This document shows positions 44,641 to 59,900 of a stretch of DNA of 64,000 nt, piece after piece. The translations under genes were made by a program, and so were the position numbers. The stretch comes from Acanthosepion esculentum (taxonomy: Eukaryota > Mollusca > Cephalopoda > Sepiida > Sepiidae). The notes under the pieces were generated by a model that saw nothing but the letters and a program-made list of their open reading frames with translations, had not been told where the DNA came from and did not search any database. The DNA lies in NCBI GenBank assembly GCA_964036315.1, contig CAXIWW010000817.1, positions 5,305,501 to 5,369,500 on the forward strand. The letters are read 5' to 3'. How positions within the stretch are numbered: position 1 is the first letter of the stretch; every line of letters begins with the position of its first letter.

Positions 44641-47600
44641 GTAGTTTATAGTCATACCTAGGACTAGTTGGCACTGTGGTGCTGTTGGCACTTTTGCTAT
44701 CAGCTTTTGGCACTTTTGCTATCAGCTGTTGTCACTTTTGCTATCAGCTGTTGGCACTTTTGCTCTCAGTTGTTGGCACTTTTGCTATAAGCTTTTGGCA
44801 CTTTTGGTATCAGCTGTTGGCACTTTTGCTATCAGCTGTTAGCACTTTTGCAATCAGCTGTTGGCACTTGTGCTATCAGCTGTTGGCATTTTTGCTATCA
44901 GCTGTTGGCACCTTTGGAATAATCTGTTGGCACATTTGCTATCAGCTGTTGGTACTTTTGCTATCAGCTGTTGGCACTTTTGCTATCAGCTTTCGGCACT
45001 TTTGGTATCAGCTGTTGGCACTTTTGCTATCAGCTGTTGGCACTTTTGCTATCTGCTGTTGGCACTTTTGCTATCAGCTGTTGGCACTTTTGCTATCAGC
45101 TGTTGGCCCTTTTGCTGTCAGCTGTTGGCACTATTGCTATCAGCTGTTGGCACTTTTGCTATCATCTGTTGGCACTTTTGCTATCAGCTGTGGTGCTGTT
45201 CGCACTTTTGCTATCAACTGGTGTTGTTCGCATGTTTTTATATAAACATGTATTTTTATACTTTCATAGTGTTTATTTTTAGTAGGGGGTCACTATTTGC
45301 TCATAGCTGGGACCCTTTGTGATCAGAAGCCTTGCTGTCAGATGTAGTTTATAATCATACCTAGGACTAGTTGGCAATGTGGTTCTGTTGGCACTTTTGC
45401 TATCAGCTGTTGGCACTTTTGCTATCAGCTGTTGGCACTTTTGCTGTCAGCTGTTGTCACTTTTGCTATCAGCTGTTGGCACTTTTGGTATCATCTGTTG
45501 GCACATTTGCTCTCAGCTTTTGGCACTTTTGGTATCATCTGTTTGAACTTTTGCTATCAGCTGTTGGCACATTTGCTATCAGCTTTTGGCACTTTTGGTA
45601 TCATCTGTTTGCACTTTTGCTATCAGCTGTTGGCACATTTGCTATCAGCTTTTGGCACTTTTGGTATGATCTGTTTGCACTTTTGCTATCAGCTGTTGGC
45701 ACGTTTGCTATCAGCTGTTGGCACTTTTGCTATCAGCTGTGGTGCTGTTTGCACTTTTGCTATCAACTGGTGTTGTTCGCAAGTTTTTATATAAACATGA
45801 ATTTTTATACTTTCATAGTGTTTTTTTTTAGTGGGGGGTCACTATTTGCTCATAGCTGAGACCCTTTGTGATCAGAAGCCTTGCTGACAGATGTAGTTTA
45901 TAATCATACCTAGGACTAGTTGGCACTGTGGTGCTGTTGGCACTTTTGCTATGAGCTGTTGGCACTTTTGCTATCAGCTGTTGGCACTTTTGCTATCAGC
46001 TGTTGGCACTTTTGCTATCAGCTGTGGTGCTGTTGGCACTTTTGCTATCAACTGGTGTTGTTCGCAAGTTTTTATATAAATATGTATTTTTATACTTTCA
46101 TAGTGTTTTTATTTTAGTGGGGGGTCACTATTTGCTCATAGCTGTGACCCGTTGTGATCAGAAGCCTTGCTGTCAGATGTAGTTTATAGTCATACCTAGG
46201 ACTAGTTGGCACTGTGGTGCTGTTGGCACGTTTGCTATCAGCTGTTGGTACTTTTGCTATCAGCTGTTGGCACTTTTGTTATCATCTGTTGGCACATTTG
46301 CTATCAGCTGTTGGCACATTTGCTATCAGCTTTTGGCACTTTTGGTATCATCTGTTGGCACCTTTGCTATCAGCTGTGGGCACTTTTGCTATCAGCTGTT
46401 GGCACTTCTGCTATCAGCTGTGGTGCTGTTTGCACTTTTGCTATCAACTGGTGTTGTTCGCAAGTTTTTATATAAACATGTATTTTTATACTTTCATAGT
46501 GTTTTTTTTTAGTGGGGGGTCACTATTTGCTCATAGCTGAGACCCTTTGTGAACAGAAGCCTTGCTGTCAGATGTAGTTTATAATCATACCTAGGACTAG
46601 TTGTCACTGTGGTGCTGTTGGCACTTTTGCTATAAGCTGTTGGCACTTTTGCTATCAGCTGTGGTGCTGTTGGCACTTTTGCTATCAACTGGTGTTGTTC
46701 GCAAGTTTTTATATAAATATGTATTTTTATACTTTCATAGTGTTCTTTTTTTTAGTGGGGGGTCACTATTTGCTCATAGCTGGGACCCTTTGTGATAAGA
46801 AGCCTTGCTGTCAGATGTAGTTTATAGTCATACCTAGGACTAGTTGGCACTGTGGTGCTGTTGGCACTTTTGCTATCAGCTGTTGTCACATTTGCTATCA
46901 GCTGTTGGCACTTTCGCTATCAGCTGTTGGCACTTTTGTTATCAGCTTTTGGCACTTTTGCTATCAGCTGTTGGCACTTTTGCTATCAACTGGTGCTGTT
47001 CGCAAGTTTTTATATAAACATGTATTTTTATACTTTCATACAGTTTTTTTTTAGTGGGGGGTCACTATTTGCTCATGGCTGGGACCCTATGTGATCAGAA
47101 GCCTTGCTGTCAGATGTAGTTTATAGTCATACCTAGGACTAGTTGGCACTGTGGTGCTGTTGGCACTTTTGCTATGAGCTGTTGGCACTTTTGCTATGAG
47201 CTGTTGGCACTTTTGCTATCAGCTGTTGGCACTTTTGCTATCAGCTGTTGGCTCTTTTGCTATCAGCTGTTGGCACTTTTGCTATCAGCTGTGGTGCTGT
47301 TTGCACTTTTGCTATCAACTGTTGTTGCTCGGAAGTTTTTATATAAACATGTATTTTTATACTTTCATATTGTTTTTTTTTTAGTGGGGGGTCATTATTT
47401 GCTCATAGCCTGGAACCTTTGTGATCAGAAGCCTTGCTGTCAGATGTAGTTTATAGTCATACCTAGGACTTGTTGGCAATGTGGTGCTGTTGGCACTTTT
47501 GCTATCAGCTGTTGGCACTTTTGCTATCAGCTCTTGGCACTTTTGCTATCAGCTCTTGGCACTTTTGCTATCAGCTGTGGTGCTGTTGGCACTTAAGCTA

Positions 47601-50600
47601 TCAACTGCTGTTGTTCGCAAGTTTTTATAGAAACATGTATCTTTATACTTTCATAGTGTTTTTTTTTAGTGGGGGGTCACTATTTGCTCATAGCTGGGAC
47701 CCTTTGTGATCAGAAGCCTTGCTGTCAGATGTAGGTTATAATCATACCTAGGACTAGTTGACACTGTGGTGCTGTTGGCAATTTTGCTATCAGCTGTTGG
47801 CACTTTTGCTATCAGCTGTGGTGCTGTTGGCACTTTTGCTATCAACTGGTGTTGTTCGCAAATATTTATATAAACATGTATTTTTATACTTTCATAGTGT
47901 TTTTTTTAGTGGGGGGTCACTATTTGCTCATAGCTGGGACCCTTTCTGATCAGAAGCCTAGCTGTCAGATGTAGTTTATAGTCATAACTAGGACTAGTTG
48001 GCACTGTGGTGCTGTTGGCACTTTTGCTATCAGCTGTTGGCACTTTTGCTATCAGCTGTTGGCACTTTTGCTATCAGCTTTTGGCACTTTTGCTATAAGC
48101 TGTGGTGCTGTTGGCACTTTTGCTATCAACTGGTGTTGTTCGCAAGTTTTTATATAAACAAGTATTTTTATACTTTCATAGAGTTTTTTTTAGTGGGGGG
48201 TCACTATTTGCTCATAGCTGGGACCCTTTTTGTTATAAGAAGCCTTGCTGTCAGATGTAGTTTATAATCATACCTAGGACTAGTTGGCACTGTGGTGCTG
48301 TTGGCACTTTTGCTATCAGCTGTTGGCACTTTTGCTATCAGCCTTTGGCACTTTTGGTATCAGCTGTTGGCACTTTTGCTATCAGCTGTTGGAACTTTTG
48401 CTATCAGCTGTGGTGCTGTTGGCACTTTTGCTATCAACTGGTGTTGTTCGCAAGTTTTTATATAAACATGTATTTGTATACATTCATAGTGTTTTTTTTT
48501 AGTGGAGGGTCACTATTTGCTCATAGCTGGGATCCTTTGTGATTAGAAGCCTTGCTGTCAGATGTAGTTTATAGTCATACCTAGGACTAGTTGGCAATGT
48601 GGTGCTGTTGGTACTATAGCTATCAGCTGTTGGCACTTTTGCTATCAGCTGTTGGCACTTTTGCTATCAGCTGTTGGCAGTTTTGCTATCAGCTGTTGGC
48701 ACTTTTGCTATCAGCTTTTGGCACTTTTCTATCAGCTGTTGGCACTTTTGCTATCAGCTGTTGGCACTTTTGCTATCAGCTGTGGTGCTGTTGGCACTTT
48801 TGCTATCAACTGGTGTTGTTCGCAAGTTTTTATATAAACATGTATTTTTATACTTTCGTAGAGTTTTTTTTTAGTGGGGGGTCACTATTTGCTAATAGCT
48901 GGGACCCTTTGTGATCAGAAGCCTTGCTGACAGATGTAGTTTATAGTCATACCTAGGACTATTTGGCACTGTGGTGCTGTTGGCACTTTTGCTATCAGCT
49001 GTTGGCACTTTTGCTATCATCTGTTGGCACTTTTGCTATCAGCTGTTGGCACTTTGGTATAATCTGTTGGCACTTTTGCTATCAGCTGTTGGCACATTTG
49101 CTATCAGCTGTTGGCACTTTTGCTATCAGCTTTTGGCACTTTTGGTATCAGCTGTTGGCACTTTTGGTATCATCTGTTGGCACTTGTGCTATCAGCTGTT
49201 GGCACTTTTGCTAACAGTTTTTGGCACTTTTGCTATCAGCTGTTGCTACTTTTGCTATTAGCTGTTGGCACTTTTTCTATCAGCTGTGGTCCTGTTGGCA
49301 CTTTTGCTATCAGCTGTTGGCACTTTTGCTATCAGCTGTTGGCACTTTTGCTATCAGATGTTGGCACTTTTGCTATCAGCTGTGGTGCTGTTTGCACTTT
49401 TGCTATCAACTGGTGTTGTTCGCAAGTTTTTATATAAACATGTATTTTTATACTTTCATAGTGTTTTTTTTTAGTGGGCGGTCACTATTTACTCATAGCT
49501 GGGAAACTTTGTGATCAGAATTCTTGCTGTCAGATGTAGTTTATATCATACCTAAGACTAGTTGGCACTGTGGTGCTGTTGGCACTTTTGCTATGAGCTG
49601 TTGGCACTTTTGCTATGAGCTGTTGGCACTTTTGGTATCAGCTGTTGGCACTTTTGCTATCAGCTGTTGGCACTTTTGCTATCAGCTGTTGTGCTATTGG
49701 CACTTTTGCTATCAACTGCTGTTGTTCGCAAGTTTTTATATAAACATGTATTTTTATACTTTCATAGTGTTTTTTTTTTTAGTGGGGGGTCACTATTTGC
49801 TCATAGCTTGGACCCTTTCTGATCAGAAGCCTTGCTGTCAAATGTAGTTTATAGTCATACCTAGGACTAGTATGCACTGTGGTGCTGTTGGCAATTTTGC
49901 TATCAGCTGTTGGCACTTTTGCTATCAGCTGTTGGCACCTTTCCTATCAGTTGTTGGCACTTTTGCTATCAGCTGTGGTGCTGTTGGCACTTTTACTATC
50001 AACTGGTGTTGTTCGCAATTTTTTATATAGACATATATTTTTATACATTCATATTGTTTTTTTTTTAGTGGTGGGTCACTATTTGCTCATAGCTGGGACA
50101 CTTTGTGATCAGAAGCCTTGCTGTCAGATGAAGTTTATAGTCATACCTAGGACTAGTTGGCAATGTGATGCTGTCGGCACTTTTGCTATCAGCTGTTGGC
50201 ACTTTTGCTATCAGCTGTTGGCACTTTTGCTATCAGCTGTTGGCACTTTTGGTATCATCTGTTGGCACTTTTATTATCAGCTGTTGGCACTTTTGCTATC
50301 AGCTGTTGGCAATTTTGCTATCAGCTGTTGGCACTTTTGCTTTCAGCTGTTGGCTCTTTTGCTATCAGCTTTGGTGCTGTTGGCAGTTTTGCTATCAACT
50401 GGTGTTGTTCGCAAGTTTTTATATAAACATGTATTTTTATACTTTCATAGTGTTTTTTTTTAGTGGGGGGTCACTGTTTGCTCATAGCTGGGACCCTTTG
50501 TGATCAGAAGCCTTGCTGTCAGATGTAGTTTATAGTCATACCTAGGACTAGTTGGCACTGTGGTGCCATTGGCACTTTTGCTATCAGCTGTTGTCACTTT

Positions 50601-53600
50601 TGCTATCAGCTGTTGGCACTTTTGCTATCAGCTGTTGGCACTTTTGCTATCAGCTGTGTTGCTGTTGGCACTTTTGCAATCAACTGGTGTTGTTCGCAAT
50701 TTTTTATATAAACATATATTTTTATACATTCGTAGTGTTTTTTTTTAGTGGTTGGTCACTATTTGCTCATAGCTGGGACACTTTGTGATCAGAAGCCCTG
50801 CTGTCAGATGTATTTTATAGTCATACCTAGGACTAGTTGGCAATGTGGTTCTGTTGGCACTTTTGCTATCAGCTGTTGGCACTTTTGCTATCAGCTGTGG
50901 TGCTGTCGGCACTTTTGCTATCAACTGGTGTTGTTCGCAATTTTTTATATAAACATGTATTTTTATACTTTCATAGTGTTTTTCTTTAGTGGGGGGTCAC
51001 TATTTGCTCATAGCTGGGACCCTTTGTGATCAGGAGATTGCTGTCAGATGTAGATTATAGTCATACCTAGGACTAGTTGGCACTGTGGTGCTGTTGGCAC
51101 TTTTGCTATCAGCTGTTGGAACTTTTGCTATCAGCTGTTGGCAATTTTGCTATCAGCTGTGGTGCTGTTTGTACTTTTGCTATCAACTGGTGTTGTTCGC
51201 AAGTTTTTATATAAACATGTATTTTTATACTTTCATAGTGTTTTTTTTTAGTGGGGGGTAACTATTTGCTCATAGCTGGGGCCCTTTGTGATCAGAAGCC
51301 TTGCTGTCAGATGTAGTTTATATCATACCTAGGACTAGTTGGCACTGTGGTGCTGTTGGCACTTTTGCTATGAGCTGTTGGCACTTTTGCTATGAGCTGT
51401 TGGCACTTTTGGTATCAGCTGTTGGCACTTTTGCTATCAGCTGTTGGCACTTTTGCTATCAGCTGTGGTGCTATTGGCACTTTTGCTATCAACTGGTGTT
51501 GTTCGCAAGTTTTTATATAAACATGTATTTTTATACTTTCATAATGTTTTTTTTTTTAGTGGGGGGGTCACTATTTGCTCATAGCTGGGACTCTTTCTGA
51601 TCAGAAGCCTTGCTGTCAGATGTAGTTTATAGTCATAACTAGGACTAGTTGTAACTGTGGTGCTGTTGGCACTTTTGCTATCAGCTGTTGTCACATTTGC
51701 TATCAGCTGTTGGCACTTTTGCTATCAGCTGTTGGCACTTTTGCTATCAGCTGTGGTGCTGTTGGCACTTTTGTTATCAACTGGTGTTGTTCGCAAGTTT
51801 TTATATAAACATGTATTTTTATACGTTCATAGTGTTTTTTTTTTAGTGGGGGGTCACTATTTGCTCATAGCTGGGACCCTTTGTGATCAGAAGCCCTGCT
51901 GTCAGATGTATTTTATAGTCATACCTAGGAATAGTTGGAATGTGGTGCTGTTGGCACTTTTGCTATCAGCTGTTGGCACTTTTGCTATCAGCTGTGGTGC
52001 TGTCGGCACTTTTGCTATCAACTGGTGTTGTTCGCAATTTTTTATATAAACATGTATTTTTATACTTTCATAGTGTTTTTTTTTTAGTGGGGGGTCACTA
52101 TTTGCTCATAGCTGGGACCCTTTGTGATCAGGAGATTGCTGTCAGATGTAGATTATAGTCATACCTAGGACTAGTTGGCACTGTGGTGCTGTTGGCACTT
52201 TTGCTATCAGCTGTTGGCACTTTTGCTATCAGCTGTGGTGCTGTTGGCACTTTTGCTATCAGCTGTGGTGCAGTCGGCACTTTTGCTATCAACTGGTGTT
52301 GTTCGCAAGATTTTATATAAACATGTATTTTTATACTTTCATAGTGTTTTTTTTTTAGTGGGATGTCACTATTTGCTCATAGCAGGGACCCTTTGTGATC
52401 AGAAGCCTTGCTGTCAGATGTAGTTTATAATCATACCTAGGACTAGTTGGCAATGTGGTGCTGTTGGCACTTTTGGTATCAGCTGTTGGCACTTTTGGTA
52501 TCATCTGTTGGAACTTTTGCACTCAGCTGTTGGAACTTTTGCTATCAGCTGTGGTGCTGTTGGCACTTTTGCTATCAACTGGCGTTGTTCGCAAGTTTTT
52601 ATATAAACATGTATTTTTATACTTTCATAATGATTTTTTTTTTAGTGGGGGGTCACTATTTGCTCATAGCTGGGAACCTTTGTGATCTGAAGCCTTGCTG
52701 ACAGATGTAGTTTATAGTCATACCTAGGACTAGTTGGCACTGTGGAGCTGTTGGCACTTTTGGTATCAGCTGTTGGCACTTTTGCTATCAGCTGTGGTGC
52801 TGTTGGAACTTTTGCTATCAGCTGTTGGCACTTTTGCTATCAGCTGTTTGCACCTTTTGCTATCAGCTGTGTTGCTGTTGGCACTTTTGCTATCAACTGG
52901 TGTTGTTCGCAAGTTTTTATATAAACATGTATTTTTATACTTTCATAGTGTTTTTATTTAGTGGGGGGTCACTATTTGCTCATAGCTTGGACCCTTTGTG
53001 ATCAGAAGCCTTGCTGTCAGATGTAGTTTATAATCATACCTAGGACTAGTTGGCACTGTGGTGCTGTTGGCACTTTTGCTATCAGATGTTGGCACTTTTG
53101 CTATCAGCTGTTGGAACTTTTGCTATCAGCTGTTGGCACTTTTGGTATCAGCTGTTGGCACTTTTGCTATCAGCTGTTTGCACTTTAGCTATCAGCTTTT
53201 GGCACTTTTTCTTTCAGCTTTTGGCCCTTTTGGTATCATCTGTTGGCATTTTGCTATCAGCTGTTGGCACTTTTGCTATCAGCTGTTGGCACTTTTGCTA
53301 TCAGCTGTTGGAACTTTTGCTATCAGCTGTTGGCACTTTTGCTATCAGCTTTGGGGCTGTTTGCACTTTTGCTATCAACTGGTGTTGTTCGCAAGTTTTT
53401 ATATAAACATGTATTTTTATATTTCATAGTGTTTTTTTTTAGTGGGGGGTAACTATTTGCTCATAGCTGGGACCCTTTGTGATCAGAAGCCTTGCTGTAA
53501 GATGTAGTTTATAGTCATACCTAGGACTACTTGGCACTGTTGTGCTGTTGGCACTTTTGCTATCAGCTGTTGGCACTTTTGCTATCAGCTGTTGGCACTT

Positions 53601-53928
53601 TTGCTATCAGCTGTGGTGCTGTTGGCACTTTTGCTATCAACTGGTGTTGTTTGCAAGTATTTATATAAACATGTATTTTTTACTTTCATAGTGTTTTTTT
53701 AGTGGGGGGTCACTATTTGCTCATAGCTGGGACGCTTTCTGATCAGAAGCCTTGCTGTCAGATGTAGTTTATAGTCATAACTAGGACTAGTTGGCACTGT
53801 CGTGCTGTTGGCACTTTTGCTATCAGCTGTTGGCACTTTTGCTATCAGCTGTTGGCACTTTTGCTACCAGCTGTGGTGTGTTGGCACTTTTGCTATCAAC
53901 TGGTGTTGTTCGCAAGTTTTTATATTTT
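44615..53928 (-). repeat. Satellite B block 2, reverse orientation
   Basis: About 9.3 kb with the unit inverted (GGCACTTTTGCTATCAGC). About 28 spacers can be counted by CCTAGGACTAGT-like marks between 44657 and 53790. Sub-duplications occur, for example a unit with ATGAGCTG variants at about 49530 and 51310, and one with CAGGAGATTGCTG at about 51031 and 52130. Confidence 0.9.
44690..45220 (-). repeat. Longest 22-bp minisatellite tract
   Basis: About 24 consecutive 22-mers without a spacer, directly beside the first orientation switch. It contains variants such as GGTATCAGC, ATCATCTG and AATAATCTG. Most other tracts have 3-8 copies. Confidence 0.8.
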
Positions 53929-53965
53929 TGCGAACTTTTGCGAACCACACCTGTTGATAGCAAAA
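53880..53965. other. Orientation switch 2: foldback in satellite B
   Basis: The reverse unit reads up to GTTCGCAAGTTTTTATATTT and then turns into the forward unit TTGCGAAC. GTTCGCAA and TTGCGAAC form an 8-bp inverted repeat around a 12-base AT-rich loop. TTTTGCGAAC is then repeated once more before CACACCTGTTGATAGC. Both arms derive from the same part of the unit, so this is a head-to-head foldback with a small direct duplication. Confidence 0.85.
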
Positions 53966-56900
53966 GTGCCAACAGCACCACAGCTGATAGCAAAAGTACC
54001 AACAGCTGATAGCAAAAATGCCAACAGCTGATAACACAAGTGCCAACAGCTGATAGCAAAAGTGCCAACAGCTGATAGCAAAAGTGCCAACAGCACCACA
54101 GTGCCAGCTAGTCCTAGGTAAGACTATAAACTACATCTGACAGCAAGTCTTCTGCTCACAAAGGGTCCCAGCTATGAGCAAATAGTGACCCCCACTAAAA
54201 AAAAAAAACACTATGAAAGTATAAAAATACATGTTTATATAAAAACTTCCGAACAACACCAGTTGATAGCAAAAGTGCCCACAGCACCACAGTTGATAGC
54301 AAAAGTGCAACCAGCTGATAGCAAAAGTGCCAACAGCTGATAGCAAAAGTGCCAACAGCACCACAGTGCAAACTAGTCATAGGTATGACAATAAACTACA
54401 TCTGACAGCAAGGATTCTGATCACAAAGGGTCCCAGCTATGAGCAAATAATGACCCCCCACTAAAAAAAACACTATGAATGTATAAAAATACATGTTTAT
54501 ATAAAACTTGCGAACAACACCAGTTGATAGCAAAAGTGCCAACAGCACCACAGCTGATAACAAAAGTGCCAACAGCTGATAGCAAAAGTGACAACAACTG
54601 ATAGCAAACGTGCCAACAGCTGATAGCAAAAGTGCCAACAGCTGATAGCAAAAGTGCCAACAGCACCACATAGCCAACTAGTCCTAGGTATGACTATAAA
54701 CTATATCTGGCAGCAAGGCTTCTGATCACAAAGGGTCACAGCTATGAGTAAATGGTGACCCCCCACTAAAAGAAAAACACTATGAATGTATAAAAATACA
54801 TGTTTATTTAAAAAATTGCGAACAACACCAGTTGATAGATAAAGTCCCAACAGCACCACAGCTGATAGCAAAAGTGCCAACAGCTGATAGCAAAAGTGCC
54901 AACAGACCGACAGTGCCAACTATTCCTAGGTATGACTATAAACTACATCTGACAGAAAGGCTTCTGATCACAAAGGGTCCCAGATATGAGCAAATAGTTA
55001 ACCCCCACTAAAAAAAAAACACTATGAAAGTAGAAAAATACATGTTTATATAAAAACTTGCGAACAACACCAGTTGATAGCAAAAGTGCCAACAGCACCA
55101 CAGCTGATAGCAAAAGTGCCAACAACTGATAGCAAAATGCCAACAGCTGATAGCAAAAGAGCCAACAGCTGATAGCAAAAGTGCCAACAGCTGATAGAAA
55201 AAGTGCCAACAGCACCACATTGCCAACTAGTCCTAGGTATGACTATAAACTACATCTGACAGCAAGGTTTCTTATCAGAAAGGGTCCCAGCTATGAGCAA
55301 ATAGTGACACACCACTAAAAAAAAACACTATGAATGTATAAAAATACATGTTTATATAAAAACTTGCGAACAACACCAGTTGATAGCAAAAGTGCCAACA
55401 GCACCACAGCTGATAGCAAAAGTGCCAACAGATGATAGCAAAAGTGCCAACAGCTGATAGCAAAAGTCCCTATAACTTATAGCAAAAGTGACAACAGCAC
55501 CACAGTGCCAACTAGTCCTAGGTAGGAAAATAAACTACATCTGACAGCAAGGCTTCTGATCACAAAGGGTCCCAGCTATGAGCAAATAGTGACCCCCCAT
55601 TAAAAAAACCCACTATGAATGTATAAAAATACATGTTTATATAAAAACTTGCGAACAACACCAGTTGATAGCAAAAGTGACAACAGCACCACAGCTGATA
55701 GCAAAAGTGCCAACAGCTGATAGCAAAAGTGCCAACAGCTGATAACCAAAGTTACAACAGCTGATAGCAAAAGTGCCAACAGATGATAACAAAAGTGCCA
55801 ACAGCTGATAGCAAAAGTGCCAACAGCTGATAGCAAAAGTGCCAACAGCTGATAGCAAAAGTGCCAACAGCACCACATTGCCAACAAGTCCTAGGTATGA
55901 CTATAAACTACATCTGACAGCAAGGCTTCTGATCACAAAGGGTCCCAGCTATGAGCAAATAGTGACCCCCACTAAAAAAAAAACACTATGAATGTATAAA
56001 AATACATATTTATAAAAAAAATGTGCGAACAACACCAGTTGATAGCAAAAGTGCCAACAGCACCACATCTGATAGCAAAAGTGCAAACAGCTGATAGCAA
56101 AAGTGCCAACAGCTGATAGCAAAAGTTCCAACAGCACCACAGTGCCAACTAATCCTAGGTATGACTATAAACTACATCTGACAGCAAGGCTTCTGATCAC
56201 AAAGGGTCCCAGCTATGAGCAAATAGTGACCCCACATTAAAAAAAAACACTATGAAAGTATAAAAATACATGTTTATATAAAAACTTGCGAACAACACCA
56301 GTTGATAGCAAAAGTGCAAACAGCACCACAGCTGATTGCAAAAGTGCCAACAGCTGACAGCAAAAGTGCCACCCGCTGTTAACAAAAGTGCCAACAGCTG
56401 ATAGCAAAAGTGCCAACAGCTGATAGCAAAAGTGCCAACAGCTGATAGCAAAACTGCCAACAGCACCACAGTGCCAGCTAGTCCTAGGTATGACTATAAA
56501 CTACATCTGACAGCAAGGCTTCTGATCACAAAGGTTCCAAGCTATGAGCAAATAGTGACCCCCCACTAAAAAAAACACTATGAAATTATAAAAATACATG
56601 TTTATATAAAAACTTGCGAACAACACCAGTTGATAGCAAAAGTGCCAACAGCACCACAGCTGATAGCAAAAGTGCCAACAACTGGTAGCAAAAGTGCGAA
56701 GAGCTGATAGCAAAAGTGCAAACAGCTGATAGCAAAAGTGCCAACAGCACCACAGTGCCAAATAGTCCTAGGTATGACTATAAACTACATCTGACAGCAA
56801 GGCTTCTGATCACAAAGGGTCCCAGCTATGAGCAAATATTGACCCCCCACTAAAAAAAAAATCTATTAATGTATACATGTTTATATAAAACTTGCGAACA

Positions 56901-59900
56901 ACACCAGTTGATAGCAAAAGTGCCAACAGCACCACAGCTGATAGCTAAAGTGCCAACAGCTGATAGCAAAAGTGCCAACAGCTGATACCAAAGTGCGAAT
57001 AGCTGATAGCAAAAGTGCCAACAGCTTATAGCAAAAGTGCCAACAGCACCACAGTGCCAATTAGTCATAGGTATGACTATAAACTACATCTGACAGCAAG
57101 GGTTCTGATCACAAAGGTTCCCAGCTATGAGCAAATAGTAACCCCCATCTAAAAAAAAAAAACTATGAAAGTATAAAAATACAGTTTTATATAAAAACTT
57201 GCGAACAAAACCAGTTGATAGTAAAAGTGCCAACAGCAACACAGCTGATAGCAAAAGTGCCTACAGCTGATAGCAAAAGTGCCAACAGCTGATAGCAAAA
57301 GTGCCAACTGCTGATAGCAAAATGCCAAAAGCTGATAGCAAAAGTGCCAACAGCACCACAGTGCAAACTAGTCCTAGGTATGACTATAAACAACATCTGA
57401 CAGCAAGGCTACTGATCACAAAGGGTCCCAGCTATGAACAAATAGTGACCTCCCACTAAAAAACCACTATGAAAGTATAAAAATACATGTTTATATAAAA
57501 ACTTGCGAACAACACCAGTTGATAGCAAAAGTGCCAACAGCACCACAGCTGAAGGCAAAAGTGCCAAAACCTGACAGCAAAAGTGCCAAACGCTGATAAC
57601 AAAAGTGCCAACAGCTGATAGCAAAAGTGGCAACAGCTGATAGCAAAAGTGTCAAAAGCTGATAACAAAAGTGCCAACAGCACCACAGTGCGAACTAGTC
57701 CTAGGTATGACTATAAACTACATCTGACAACAAGACTTCTGATCACAAAGGTTCCCAGCTTTGAGCAAATAGTGACCCCCCACTAAAAACAAAAAACACT
57801 ATGAAAGTATAAATATATATGTTTTTATAAAAACATGCGAACAACACCAGTTGATAGCAAAAGTGAAAACAGCACCACAGCTGATAGCAAAAGTGCCAAC
57901 AGCTGATAGCAAAAGTGCCAACAGCTGATAGCAAAAGTGCCAACAGCTGATAGCAAAAGTGCCAACAGCACAACAGTGCCAACTAGTCCTAGGTATGACA
58001 ATAAACTACATCTGACAGCAAGGCTTCTGATCACAAAGGGTCGCAGCTATGAGCAAATAGTGACCCCCCACTAAAAAAAAACACTATGAAAGTATAAAAA
58101 TACATGTTTATATAAAAACTTGCGAACAACACCAGTTGATAGCAAAAGTGCCAACAGCACCACAGCTGATAGCAAAAGTGCCAACAGCTGGTAGCAAAAG
58201 TGCGAAGAGCTGATAGCAAAAGTGCCAACAGCTGATAGCAAAAGTGCCAACAGCACCACAGTGCCAAATAGTCCTAGGTATGACTATAAACTACATCTGA
58301 CAGCAAGGCTTCTGATCACAAAGGGTCCCAGCTATGAGCAAATATTGACCCCCCACTAAAAAAAAAATCTATTAATGTATACATGTTTATATAAAACTTG
58401 CGAACAACACCAGTTGATAGCAAAAGTGCCAACAGCACCACAGCTGATAGCTAAAGTGCCAACAGCTGATAGCAAAAGTGCCAACAGCTGATACCAAAGT
58501 GCGAATAGCTGATAGCAAAAGTGCCAACAGCTTATAACAAAAGTGCCAACAGCACCACAGTGCCAATTAGTCATAGGTATGACTATAAACTACATCTGAC
58601 AGCAAGGGTTCTGATCACAAAGGGTCCCAGCTATGAGCAAATAGTAACCCCCATCTAAAAAAAAAACACTATGAAAGTATAAAAATACAGTTTTATATAA
58701 AAACTTGCGAACAACACCAGTTGATAGCAAAAGTGCCTACAGGTGATAGCAAAAGTGCCAACAGCTGATAGCAAAAGTGCCAACTGCTGATAGCAAAATG
58801 CCAAAAGCTGATAGCACAAGTGCCAACAGCACCACAGTGCAAACTAGTCCTAGGTATGACTATAAACAACATCTGACAGCAAGGCTACTGATCACAAAGG
58901 GTCCCAGCTATGAGCAAATAGTGACCCCCCACTAAAAAACCACTATGAAAGTATAAAAATACATGTTTATATAAAAACTTGCGAACAACACCAGTTGATA
59001 GCAAAAGTGCCAACAGCACCACAGCTGAAGGCAAAAGTGCCAAAACCTGACAGCAAAAGTGCCAAACGCTGATAACAAAAGTGCCAACAGCTGATAGCAA
59101 AAGTGCCAACAGCACCACAGTGCCAACTAGTCCTAGGTATGACTATAAACTACATCTGACAGCAAGGGTTCTGATCACAAAGGGTCCAAGCTATGAGCAA
59201 ATAGTTACCACCCACTAAAAAAAAAACACTATGAAAGTATAAAAATACATGTTTATATAAAAACTTGCGGACAACACCAGTTGATAGCAAAAGTGCCAAT
59301 AGCAACACAGCTTATAGCAAAAGTGGCAACAGCTGATAGCAAAAGTGTCAACAGCTGATAGCAAAAGTGCCAACAGCACCACAGTGCGAACTAGTCCTAG
59401 GTATGACTACAAACTACATCTGACAAGAAGACTTCTGATCACAAAGGTTCCCAGCTTTGAGCAAATAGTGACCCCCCACTAAAAACAAAAAACACTATGA
59501 AAGTATAAATATATATGTTTTTATAAAAACATGCGAACAACACCAGTTGATAGCAAAAGTGCAAACAGTTCCACAGCTGATAGCAAAAGTGCCAACAGCT
59601 GATAGCAAAAGTGCCAACAGCTGATAGCAAAAGTGCCAACAGCTGATAGCAAAAGTGCCAACAGCACAACAGTTCCAACTAGTCCTAGGTATGACAATAA
59701 ACTACATCTGACAGCAAGGCTTCTGATCACAAAGGGTCGCAGCTATGAGCAAATAGTGACCCCCCACTAAATAAAAACACTATGAAAGTATAAAAATACA
59801 TGTTTATATAAAAACTTGCGAACAACACCAGTTTTTAGCAAAAGTGCCAACAGCACCACAGCTGATAGCAAAAGTGCCAACAGCTGGTAGCAAAAGTGCG

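Noticed and set aside
44676..45245. Hydrophobic ORFs (CWHFCYQLLALLLSAVG) in satellite B as small membrane proteins
   Set aside because: They are translations of the 22-bp repeat; they appear in overlapping frames and always break in the spacer.
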